From Desulfuromonas sp. (GTDB lineage: Bacteria > Desulfobacterota > Desulfuromonadia > Desulfuromonadales > BM515): 37,054 bases of DNA. The number at the start of each line of letters is the position of its first letter. Position 1 is the stretch's first letter. The notes beneath the pieces were generated by a model. That model made no database searches. It saw only the letters and a list, made by a program, of their open reading frames with translations, and was not told the origin of the DNA. Shown here piece by piece: positions 1 through 7,966 of this stretch. A program made the position numbers and the translations under genes. The stretch lies in the NCBI GenBank assembly GCA_002869635.1, contig PKUF01000080.1:1-37054 (forward strand), written 5' to 3'.

Positions 1-816
1 AACCAGAGGGATAAAGAGCTCAGCTTTCTCTTCAACATCGGCGGCAAAGTTCTTAATCGTCGCAAAGTTAAGACAGATGGAGTGTGGGGCAAGCTCTTCG
101 TAGCGAACCTTGGGGAATTGCTTCGAAGGAACTCCCGTAATCACCAGATCCGAGGCGGCAAGCGCCTCAGCACGACTGATGGAGACCTCCCTCCCCTCCC
201 CTTCGCTGTAGAGCATCGGGCCGAACTCGTCAAAGGAATAGACCCTTGCGCCATCGTTTGACATCATCACGGCCAATGGTCGCCCAACAACTTCACTGCG
301 GTTAAAGATCGTAATTGTCTTATTTTCCACAGGACGAGTCATACTTGTACCGTAGGCCCCGTTCGCTTCAAGGATTTTGATGACCGCAAGCGACGTACAC
401 GGAACGACCGCCTTGCCATGCTGATTGTCACCACTGACCAGTCGCTCGTTCTCGTAGAGTTTGTGGATCCAGAAGCTATTGAGGCCTTCGATATCCTTGC
501 GGTAATCGACAACATCCTTGAGATAACGATCCTGCTCATTACCAAAGATCGGGTAGTAAATCATGATCCCGTTTACGGCATCATCATCGTTGGCCGCTTC
601 TATCTCTTGTTCAAGAGTGTTCCGTTCAACGCAACGTAGCTCATAATGGATACCAAGATCTTCACAGGCACTTCTGGTGTATTCGGCATAGGTATGAGAC
701 GGGCCATAGTCACCACAGAGAAAGCCAACGACCTTCAATGAAGTTCCCAGACTGCGGATCTCTTGACGAATTTCAGAACGATAACGGGCGGCAACAACAG
801 AGGGGGTGACGAGCAC
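1..816 (-). CDS. NAD-type methylenetetrahydrofolate dehydrogenase, MTD1-like (partial, C-terminus off window)
   Basis: Oxidises 5,10-methylene-tetrahydrofolate in cytosolic one-carbon metabolism. I translated this by hand: 272 residues run open to the window edge. The start is GTG at 816-814, preceded by AAGGAG six bases upstream. Residues such as GIMIYYPIFGNEQD, KDIEGLN, a proline-cysteine-threonine motif (VVPCTSLAVIKIL), FNRSEVVGRPLA and DLVITGVPS match the eukaryotic NAD-dependent MTD1 branch of the FolD superfamily better than ordinary bacterial FolD. Where FolD has the Tyr-x-x-x-Lys active site (VYVRSK), this protein reads TYAEYT, so the catalytic lysine is threonine. Yeast MTD1 also lacks cyclohydrolase activity, and the same is inferred here. 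The gene is transcribed away from the sigma54 regulator with its own short upstream region (817-935). The family call is firm; cofactor use (NAD rather than NADP) is inferred from family resemblance. Confidence 0.85.
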   Translation of the reverse strand, partial: MLVTPSVVAARYRSEIRQEIRSLGTSLKVVGFLCGDYGPSHTYAEYTRSACEDLGIHYELRCVERNTLEQEIEAANDDDAVNGIMIYYPIFGNEQDRYLKDVVDYRKDIEGLNSFWIHKLYENERLVSGDNQHGKAVVPCTSLAVIKILEANGAYGTSMTRPVENKTITIFNRSEVVGRPLAVMMSNDGARVYSFDEFGPMLYSEGEGREVSISRAEALAASDLVITGVPSKQFPKVRYEELAPHSICLNFATIKNFAADVEEKAELFIPLV

Positions 817-935
817 AGGCAACTCCTTGAGCTTTCGACGATTTTTGTCAAAAAAACAACTTGCTACGCTAGCACAGCCACACAAATAAGGGCAAACACG
901 TATACCCTTAATGTATTTAATTACACCCTAAAAGA

Positions 936-2318
936 TTACACATCCCCATCTCCGAATCCGTATTTATCAACCTTGTAACGCAGCGTTCCCCGCGGCACAT
1001 TGAGCAGCCGGGCTGTTTTGGCGACGTTCCCGGCGGTCAGAGACATCGCTTTGCCGATGAGCTCTTTCTCGATCCCGGCGATTACCTCGTCGAGATAAAT
1101 CCCCCCCGGCGGAATCTCCAGGCTCGGCAAGTCAGGTGAAGGCGCCTCACCAAGAATTTCACGCGGTATATCATCAGGCTGGATCTCTTCACTCTGGTGC
1201 ATGATGCAGATCCGCTCGACAATGTTGCGCAGCTCGCGAATATTTCCCGGCCAGTGATAACACTCGAGCAAAGCGAGTGCCTCGGAAGAAAAACCGACGA
1301 TGTGACGATGGAACTCCCGGTTGTAACGCTGGAGAAAGAGTTCGAGCAGGGCCGGGATATCCTCGCGCCGCTCGCGCAGGGGGGGGACATCAATCGGAAA
1401 GACATTGAGGCGATAGTAGAGGTCTTCACGAAAGCTCTTGTCGTCGATCGCCTCTTTCAGATTGCAGTTGGTCGCCGCAATCACCCGCACATCGATATCG
1501 ATATTGCGGGTCCCGCCGAGGCGGCGGATGCGCCGATCCTCAAGGACCCGCAGCAGCTTGACCTGCAGGTTGAGATCCATCTCGCCGATCTCGTCGAGAA
1601 AGATACTGCCACCGTTCGACTCTTCAAAAAGACCGGTTTTGCGGCTTTTTGCATCGGTAAAGGCCCCTCTTTCATGTCCGAAGAGTTCGGTTTCGAGCAG
1701 ATTGAACGGGAGCGATCCGCAGTTGATCTCGACAAACGGCTGATCCTTGCGGGGGGAGAGGGTATGGATCGCCCGTGCGACGAGCTCCTTGCCGGTACCG
1801 CTCTCGCCGGTGATCAGGACAGTGGCGTTCTCGTGCTTGGCGACCTCCTGAATCTGGTGGTAGACCTGCTGAATCTTCGGGCTCGCCCCGACCATGTCGG
1901 CCAGTCCGCTCAGCCCCTTGCCGCCGCGTTTAAGCTGCCGCACCTCACGCCGCAGGTTTTGGGTCTCAAGGGCGAGACGAACAATAAGACGGATGGCATC
2001 AGCCTTGAACGGTTTTTTGATGTAATCGTAGGCCCCGAGCTTGAGCGCTTCGACGGCGCTCTCAACCGTGCCGTAACCGGTGATGATGATCACCAGAACC
2101 TCAGGATCGTTCTCCTTAAGCTGCCGCAGTACGTCGAGACCGCTCTTTGACCCGAGGTTGAGATCAAGCAGAACCAGATCGATCTTCTCTTCGCTGACGC
2201 GCCGGATCGCCTCATCACTCTCTCCGGTTGAGAGAGGTTGATAACCATCTTCGGTGAGGACCCGTTCGAGGTTCTCACGAATGAACGCTTCATCATCGAC
2301 AATCAGAATTCGTTTCAT
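936..2318 (-). CDS. sigma54-dependent response regulator, NtrC family
   Basis: A 460-residue transcriptional activator of sigma54 promoters, phosphorylated by a partner kinase. A receiver domain (about 1-120) has acidic D8/D9, phospho-acceptor D52 and K102. The AAA+ domain (about 140-375) has Walker A GESGTGKE at 171-178, Walker B SIFLDE at 238-243 and arginine-containing FREDLYYRLN near 296-305. A Fis-type helix-turn-helix lies at about 415-455. The sigma54-contact loop reads GAFTDA (218-223) rather than the canonical GAFTGA. The start overlaps the end of the upstream kinase gene by 26 bases, so the two are a translationally coupled kinase-regulator pair. No clear sigma54 -24/-12 promoter was found by eye in the window, so the target genes are unknown. 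Confidence 0.95.
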   Translation of the reverse strand: MKRILIVDDEAFIRENLERVLTEDGYQPLSTGESDEAIRRVSEEKIDLVLLDLNLGSKSGLDVLRQLKENDPEVLVIIITGYGTVESAVEALKLGAYDYIKKPFKADAIRLIVRLALETQNLRREVRQLKRGGKGLSGLADMVGASPKIQQVYHQIQEVAKHENATVLITGESGTGKELVARAIHTLSPRKDQPFVEINCGSLPFNLLETELFGHERGAFTDAKSRKTGLFEESNGGSIFLDEIGEMDLNLQVKLLRVLEDRRIRRLGGTRNIDIDVRVIAATNCNLKEAIDDKSFREDLYYRLNVFPIDVPPLRERREDIPALLELFLQRYNREFHRHIVGFSSEALALLECYHWPGNIRELRNIVERICIMHQSEEIQPDDIPREILGEAPSPDLPSLEIPPGGIYLDEVIAGIEKELIGKAMSLTAGNVAKTARLLNVPRGTLRYKVDKYGFGDGDV

Positions 2319-4782
2319 AATCTATCTCTTGCGACAGGGCGTCTGCATCCGCTTCAAGCGGAAAGATCAGTGTGAAGGTCGTCCCTTGACCGGGCGTGCT
2401 CTCGACCTCAATCCGGCCACCGTGGTCAGTGACGATGTTGTGGGTGATCGACAGCCCCAGCCCGGTCCCCTCCCCTTTGCTGGTATAGAACGGCTCAAAG
2501 ATCAGCGCGACCTGCTCGGCTGCGATCCCGGCGCCACTGTCGCGCACGACAAGGTGAATCTCTGTCCCAACCCTAGAGGCCACAAGCTCAAGTTTGCCGC
2601 CGGTTGGCATCGCATCAAGGGCGTTGCTGAGTAGGTTGATCAACGCTTGCTTGAGACGGTCACTGTCAAGGAGCAGCGAAGGAAGATCATCGTCGATTCT
2701 GACGTCGAGTTCAACCCCGTATTTCTCTGACTCTTTACGGACAAAGAAGAGGGTGTCATGGATCACGTTACCAAGATCACCCCAGCTGCGTGGGCGAGCG
2801 GACTGAGCCGAGAAGCTCAGAAGCTCATTGACCAGGGCCTCAAGCCGCTCAATCTCACTGAGAGCCCGGCGAATCAGCTCCTGATCGGCCTGCTGCCCCA
2901 AAAGGCGGTCATGCAGTTCATCAAGAAGCAGGCTGATTCCGGTGAGGGGATTACGCACCTCATGAGCGAGCCCGGCTGAGAGTCGTCCTAGCGAGGCGAG
3001 ACGATCCATTCGCGCCAGATGTTTACGCATCGCAACGCGCTCGGTGAGATCTTCAACTGTAAGGAGGAGGCCGCTCTCTTCACCTGAGGCAAGGGGGAGC
3101 AGCGCAAGACGGAAGACCCGCGATGGAGTCCCATTTATTGGAACATAATGGCTCCACCCCCCCTTAAGACCCGATTTCCTTGGCGCATCGAGCACCTCAA
3201 GAAAGAGGGGCCAAGAGGCCAAAACGATCTCAATCGGAAGAACTTTACTTTTGAAAACCTCTGGAAGGTCAAGAAGTTGCCGTAAGGGTCGATTTAACGA
3301 CGTCACACGCCAACTGCAGTCAAGCGCCATGATGCCAATCTCGACATGCTCAAAGATAGTCTCTTTCAAGTCACGCTCGCGCAGAATCTCCTGACGAGAT
3401 TGTTTAAGCGCAGAAAGCGAATGTACCAGCTTTTGACTGCGATCGCTCAGTTCCACCGCCATGGCATTAAAAGCGGTCGACAAATCCGCAACTTCATCAT
3501 GACCACTGACCGAGACACGCGTTTCGAGATTTCCCGTGGCCATCTCCTTTGTTCCTCGAATCAACTGTAAGAGAGGTTCGGTGATGCTACGTGACAGACG
3601 ATAGGCGGCTACGATGACAAGAAGGAGAGTCAGGGTGATAAGCGTTACGGTTCGCCAAGTAAAAATTTGAATTTCAGCATCAATTTGTGCGGCAATTGAA
3701 AGAGCGGGTTGATGAAAACGTTTGACTTCAGCTCCAAGGGTGACCCCCCCGAAGATGCTTCCAGGACGAGCGGTAGGAGAGTCAATCATTATTGGCGCAT
3801 AGGCCATAATCTTTTGCGCCCCACCGACATTAGTCACGTCAACCACCCCCGATCGTCCTGCGAGGACTTCGCGTGCCACAACGGGATAGTTTTCATGAAC
3901 GAAACCCGCCTCAAAAAGATTAAAGGGGATCTCACCTCGGGCGAAAACATCCGCTGGCGTATCGACCCGGTACGCCGGGACTTGAACTCCTGAGGCGTCA
4001 ACGCCACGAATATCCCACGATTTAGGATGGGCGATCATCCACCCTTCATCGTCAAACATAAAGGCATAATTACCGTCATCATAAGAAGGTTGTGCAAGAA
4101 AGTTTTCAGGCGTTGAGGTGAGGTGCTGGGTAAAATTTTCAAGATGGCGATGGTCAAGAGTTAAAACCACATAGCCAAGGATCTCACCAGAGAGAGACAC
4201 TCGAGATGTTGCAAAGCGAATCACACCCTCGTAGTCTTTTTTTTGACTCCCGCGCGGTAAGTACCAGCCGGTCAAATGCGAGATATAAATCTCTTCGGAC
4301 TTGAGTCGTTGAGCCTGAAGAAAATAGTCTTCTGCACCATAACTGCTATTTCGGGGCTCAGAGAGATCCCGATGTGGCAACGTTGTGCCGTCGGCAGAGA
4401 GTCGCAGCCTCTCACGGCCTAATACATCAATAAAAGAAATTTCCTTGTAAAGAGGGACCCTTTGCTCACTTCCCCAAAGTGGACGGCGATGCTGCAGAGC
4501 GAACCGGCGGTAGAGACCCCCATCTACGGGCAGAAGTGCAAGATCACGCAGATCGGCTTCAATCGTCATAAGAAAAGAGCTGATTTGTGACGCCACATTT
4601 TCAACACGTAGAGTCAATGCCCGCGTCGCTTGTTTGTCGAGGGCGAGCGTCGCACTTTCTCGGGCGCTTTTACCTGCGCTATTCAGACTGGAATAGGAAA
4701 AGAGAGAGAGGAGGGATAGGGGGAGTAATGCCAGAAAAAGGAAAGCAACAAGAACCTTGATATGCAGTCGAGCATTACCCAT
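2293..4782 (-). CDS. membrane sensor histidine kinase (dCache-HAMP-PAS-HisKA-HATPase)
   Basis: An 829-residue kinase for the overlapping NtrC-type regulator. The first membrane helix is at about 8-30. A large periplasmic region (about 31-375) with the look of a double Cache domain follows, then a second helix at about 378-396, HAMP (about 396-450), a PAS-like region (about 470-585), HisKA with H607 in GLAHEVRNPL, and an HATPase domain with the N-box LINLLSNALDAM and the glycine-rich GEGTGLGLSI. Cache domains usually bind small organic ligands outside the membrane; the ligand is unknown here. The ATG at 4782 has GGAG only one base upstream, which is unusually close. A TATAAT lies just 6 bases before this ATG, so an internal promoter giving a nearly leaderless message is possible but unproven. 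Confidence 0.93.
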   Translation of the reverse strand: MGNARLHIKVLVAFLFLALLPLSLLSLFSYSSLNSAGKSARESATLALDKQATRALTLRVENVASQISSFLMTIEADLRDLALLPVDGGLYRRFALQHRRPLWGSEQRVPLYKEISFIDVLGRERLRLSADGTTLPHRDLSEPRNSSYGAEDYFLQAQRLKSEEIYISHLTGWYLPRGSQKKDYEGVIRFATSRVSLSGEILGYVVLTLDHRHLENFTQHLTSTPENFLAQPSYDDGNYAFMFDDEGWMIAHPKSWDIRGVDASGVQVPAYRVDTPADVFARGEIPFNLFEAGFVHENYPVVAREVLAGRSGVVDVTNVGGAQKIMAYAPIMIDSPTARPGSIFGGVTLGAEVKRFHQPALSIAAQIDAEIQIFTWRTVTLITLTLLLVIVAAYRLSRSITEPLLQLIRGTKEMATGNLETRVSVSGHDEVADLSTAFNAMAVELSDRSQKLVHSLSALKQSRQEILRERDLKETIFEHVEIGIMALDCSWRVTSLNRPLRQLLDLPEVFKSKVLPIEIVLASWPLFLEVLDAPRKSGLKGGWSHYVPINGTPSRVFRLALLPLASGEESGLLLTVEDLTERVAMRKHLARMDRLASLGRLSAGLAHEVRNPLTGISLLLDELHDRLLGQQADQELIRRALSEIERLEALVNELLSFSAQSARPRSWGDLGNVIHDTLFFVRKESEKYGVELDVRIDDDLPSLLLDSDRLKQALINLLSNALDAMPTGGKLELVASRVGTEIHLVVRDSGAGIAAEQVALIFEPFYTSKGEGTGLGLSITHNIVTDHGGRIEVESTPGQGTTFTLIFPLEADADALSQEIDYETNSDCR

Positions 4783-4848
4783 GCTCCGATTATACAGTGG
4801 GCGGCCATTCCAGGAAAGGAAAAGAGCGGAGGCGTAATTTTTCGTCGT

Positions 4849-5082
4849 TTACTGAGCAATTTTCGATTTTGTCGTGAGGATTCGCCGCGAATTGAGCGCC
4901 AAGGGCAACAAACGTTGCTGCCGTTCCAAGGCCTCGTCAAGAGATTGGCCATCGTTGATCAAAACATCATTGGCGGAAAAAACGGTCTTGGCAGTATGGC
5001 GACCATCAGGTCGGGTAAAAATATGGATCTCAAACATTTCACCCTGCAACTCAACCTGGCATGAATAGATTAGAGTCTCCAT
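4849..5082 (-). CDS. small hypothetical protein upstream of the Cache kinase
   Basis: A 77-residue protein of unrecognised family. It starts at ATG 5082 with a good ribosome site (GGGGGAA four bases upstream). The sequence is soluble, with no signal peptide or membrane helix. The N-terminal half alternates in a beta-strand-like way (LIYSCQVELQGEMFEIHIF), and a C-terminal half with charged helix character ends in a basic tail. It lies 66 bases upstream of the kinase gene in the same orientation and probably shares its transcript. No metal motif or DNA-binding motif is evident. I judge it a real gene from its ribosome site and spacing. A role as an accessory to the kinase is guesswork from position only. 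Confidence 0.6.
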   Translation of the reverse strand: METLIYSCQVELQGEMFEIHIFTRPDGRHTAKTVFSANDVLINDGQSLDEALERQQRLLPLALNSRRILTTKSKIAQ

Positions 5083-5291
5083 CGCTTCCCCCTAGAAGTA
5101 GGTGACAATTATGGAGACTTATGAAGCAAATTGCACGCCGAATTACGAGGAAAACAAAAATAGCTATAGTTACGGGACGTTAGGATTTTTTTAAAGGAAA
5201 ATAACCTTGGCGGGAAGAACGATGAGAGTTTTTTTACGGGAAGCTGGACGTGATTTGACCAGAAAGGGACTGTGCATAAGTACAGACAAGG

Positions 5292-6260
5292 TCATTTCCG
5301 GCGACTGACAACATAATCAGCGAGTTCTTTAAGTGACTCTTTTGCATCACCATCAAGGAAAAGGTCTAGCGCCGACTTCCCTTCCTCTACGAGTTCAAGA
5401 GCTCTTTGGCGTGTGTAGTCGATCCCCCCCGTCCTTGATATCAGAGCACAAACAAAATCAACATCTTCGCTGCTCGGTTCGTCCGCTTCTAGAATTGCCT
5501 CGATACGATCATGCTCATCAGCAGCACAGTGCTGAAGCGCGTGAATTAGCGGCAGGGTGACTTTCCCCTCGACTAAATCGTGACCATGCGCCTTACCAAA
5601 TTCTTCTTCATCGGCGACGTAGTCGAGCGCGTCATCCATAAACTGGAAGGCCATTCCGAGCTTGATTCCAAACTCAGAGAGCGCTTCTTCCTGTTCTTTG
5701 CCAACGTTAGAAATGATGGCCCCACACTGACAAGCCGCAGCGATCAAAACAGCGGTCTTGGTCCGTACAACCGACATATAACGTTCTTCATCGAGCGTGA
5801 TGTCACAAGTGTTGAGAAGTTGCTGAACCTCACCTTCAGCCATCATGGTTGTTGCGTGCGACAAGACACGCAAGACATCAAGATCACCACCTGCAACCAT
5901 AAGAGAAAAAGATTTGGCAAACAGAAAGTCACCGACAAGAACCGACGCTTCATTTCCCCAAACCGCATTAGCCGACGTGTTACCGCGACGCAGCACCGCA
6001 CTGTCAACGACGTCATCATGCAAGAGCGTCGCCGTATGGATGAATTCAACAACACTCGCCAAGGCGACATGCTGCTTCCCTTCGTAACCACAAAGGCGCG
6101 CACTCAACAACAAGAGCATCGGGCGAAAACGCTTACCACCGCTGGCCAGCACATATTCGCCAACCTTGCGGATAAGAGGAACCTCAGAGTTCAGGTCCTC
6201 CTTGAACTGCGCCTCAACCGCGACCAGATCGTCTGTCAAAAGTGCCAGTGCTTTTTGCAT
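5292..6260 (-). CDS. ispB: long-chain trans-polyprenyl diphosphate synthase
   Basis: A 322-residue enzyme that condenses isopentenyl diphosphate onto allylic diphosphates to make the side chain of respiratory quinones, such as menaquinone. Both aspartate-rich motifs are present: DDVVD at 82-86 followed by RRG, and DDALD at 209-213. The GGKRFRP signature sits at 41-47. The residues before the first motif are small (HTATLL), which in this family goes with long products (octaprenyl and up); exact chain length cannot be read from sequence. The start ATG is 32 bases past the stop of the upstream HAMP kinase, so the two may be cotranscribed. Downstream, 209 bases separate it from the small hypothetical gene, and I see no convincing terminator there. 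Confidence 0.92.
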   Translation of the reverse strand: MQKALALLTDDLVAVEAQFKEDLNSEVPLIRKVGEYVLASGGKRFRPMLLLLSARLCGYEGKQHVALASVVEFIHTATLLHDDVVDSAVLRRGNTSANAVWGNEASVLVGDFLFAKSFSLMVAGGDLDVLRVLSHATTMMAEGEVQQLLNTCDITLDEERYMSVVRTKTAVLIAAACQCGAIISNVGKEQEEALSEFGIKLGMAFQFMDDALDYVADEEEFGKAHGHDLVEGKVTLPLIHALQHCAADEHDRIEAILEADEPSSEDVDFVCALISRTGGIDYTRQRALELVEEGKSALDLFLDGDAKESLKELADYVVSRRK

Positions 6261-6292
6261 ATAGGAACATCTCTCTTTATAGAAAATCGGAG

Positions 6293-7834
6293 CTATCCTA
6301 AAGAATTATCCGTATCTATGTCAAAACTTTTTTCCTCCCCCCCTAATGGGAGGGAAAGGATAAAGAGTCCTCCCCCGCGCTCAGAAGTTGCCGCGCAAAG
6401 CGTGCCTCCATGTTCCTCCACAAGGCGGCGACAGATCGAAAGACCAAGACCTGTCCCCTCTCCTCGCGCCTTTGTCGAAAAGAAGGGTTCAAAAATCTTC
6501 TCTTGCAAGGCGTCTGGGATGCCGGGGCCGGTATCTTCGCAGGCGATCTCAAGAAGATCATCTTTACGATAGCAGCGCAGCAGGATCTCTCCCTGTCCTG
6601 CCAGAATTTGAGCGGCGTTGAGCAAAAGGTTGACCAAGATCTGCCGCAGTTGGTCAGCATCGGCAATCAAATGTGGCAACCCACCTTCAGCCTCAAGGGT
6701 CAAGGTGAGATTTTTAAAGATTTTTTGCGGTCGCAATGCCGTAAGGGTTGACTCCAGCAATTCATCAACGGCAACCGCACGACGACACGGGGCTGAAGAA
6801 CGTGAGAAATCAAGAAGGCCGCCAGTAATCCGTCGACAGCGTTTGCACTCGTCGATGATCGCCAGAAGATCATCTCGGCGCGGATCAGGAGGCGGTGTAT
6901 CCTCAAGAAGAAGCTCGGCATAACCGAGAATGATCCCGACCGGATTGTCGATTTCGTGAGAGACACCTGCTGCGAGTTGACCGATGGCAGCTAAACGTTC
7001 ACTGCGAATCAGATGCTCTTGCATCGTTTTAAGGTCATCGTTTGCTTTTTGTAATGCCTCATTATTATAGGTCAGCTCATCTCGGCTGGCAGAAAGACTC
7101 GAGGCCATTTCATTAAATGCTCGGGCAAGCATACCGATCTCGTCCGAACTATGCACATTGATTCGGGTCCCAAGATTATCACGGGCGATAGCCCTCGCCC
7201 CCAAGGTCAATTCTTTGATCGGGCCGGTAACAAATCTGGCCACAATTGCTGCCAGAATGAGCGAGAGCGTTATCGAGACAACAGCGATGCGGAGAAAATT
7301 GTCCCGAACCTCATCCAGGCGCGCATCGACGGCATTGTAAGAGATCAAATAGCGTACGGCGAGAATCTGTTCGCCGGTAGGACCGTAAGCGGGTGTGACA
7401 AGGTCGAGGAGACGATCTCCCCCAGAAAACGAGCGGACCGTCCAATGCATCTCGCGAATGATGTCACTCGCCGGCCAATCCGGGATCGCGTCAAGCTCCA
7501 CATCAATATGGTCGGGGAAATGCCGTGAGGTGAACATAGTGCGCCCCCCCGGAGAGAGGACGGAAAAGCGGATAAGGTCGCGGTTAAATCCGATAAAATC
7601 ATAGATCTCATGTTCGCTGTGACCGTCTCGGGGAGGAAAATGACCGCGAAAAAGCTTAAGAAGCTCGGGGGTGGCAAAACGGGCGAAGGCAAAACTCTGC
7701 TCCTGATGATACGCCTCCCATTGCCGTGACTGGTTTCTCTCCATGACGACGAATGTAAAGAGAAGCAAACCGGTCAGGAGTGCCCCGGTATAGAGAAAGA
7801 GTTTTTTCCCAAGAGTCAAAGAGATTGTCGGCAT
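6293..7834 (-). CDS. membrane sensor histidine kinase (HAMP-HisKA-HATPase)
   Basis: About 513 residues from the ATG at 7834. Helix 1 is at about 12-31, an extracytoplasmic loop at about 32-180, helix 2 at about 181-202, HAMP at about 203-255, a short coiled coil, HisKA with H293 in GVSHEIDNPVG, and HATPase with LVNLLLNAAQI and GEGTGLGLSI. The open frame extends upstream to a GTG at 7924, but that codon lies inside the terminator hairpin of the preceding gene. I therefore prefer ATG 7834, directly before the first membrane helix, although it lacks a clear ribosome site; GTG 7885 is another option. No response regulator is directly adjacent. The sensory loop matches no domain I can name. Confidence 0.88.
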   Translation of the reverse strand: MPTISLTLGKKLFLYTGALLTGLLLFTFVVMERNQSRQWEAYHQEQSFAFARFATPELLKLFRGHFPPRDGHSEHEIYDFIGFNRDLIRFSVLSPGGRTMFTSRHFPDHIDVELDAIPDWPASDIIREMHWTVRSFSGGDRLLDLVTPAYGPTGEQILAVRYLISYNAVDARLDEVRDNFLRIAVVSITLSLILAAIVARFVTGPIKELTLGARAIARDNLGTRINVHSSDEIGMLARAFNEMASSLSASRDELTYNNEALQKANDDLKTMQEHLIRSERLAAIGQLAAGVSHEIDNPVGIILGYAELLLEDTPPPDPRRDDLLAIIDECKRCRRITGGLLDFSRSSAPCRRAVAVDELLESTLTALRPQKIFKNLTLTLEAEGGLPHLIADADQLRQILVNLLLNAAQILAGQGEILLRCYRKDDLLEIACEDTGPGIPDALQEKIFEPFFSTKARGEGTGLGLSICRRLVEEHGGTLCAATSERGGGLFILSLPLGGEEKSFDIDTDNSLG

Positions 7835-7907
7835 CGCGATCTGAAGGTAAGAGGACGGTGTCTGTAGAGTCCATGATTTAACCACCTTTGTCAACGTCGC
7901 AGAAGAG

Positions 7908-7941
7908 AAAAACGGCGAGGGCACATTATGTACCCTCGCCG
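7908..7941 (-). terminator. Rho-independent terminator of the hybrid kinase gene
   Basis: A nine-base perfect stem CGGCGAGGG/CCCTCGCCG (7913-7921 with 7933-7941) encloses an 11-base loop. On the minus strand it is followed by TTTTT and then a pyrimidine-rich run. It lies 26 bases past the hybrid kinase stop codon and separates the three-gene relay from the next kinase. Confidence 0.85.
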
Positions 7942-7966
7942 CACTTCCCTCCCCCTGCCAACCTGT

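Noticed and set aside
895-925. Terminator after the sigma54 regulator (TAAGGG/CCCTTA)
   Set aside because: The stem is only six bases with a 12-base loop and a poor T-tract, too weak to list.
1197-2150. 317-codon plus-strand frame opposite the sigma54 regulator
   Set aside because: Antisense shadow of an intact AAA+ gene with all motifs on the other strand.
5580-6572. 330-codon plus-strand frame across ispB and the end of a kinase
   Set aside because: It spans two well-supported minus-strand genes and their junction and encodes no known motif.
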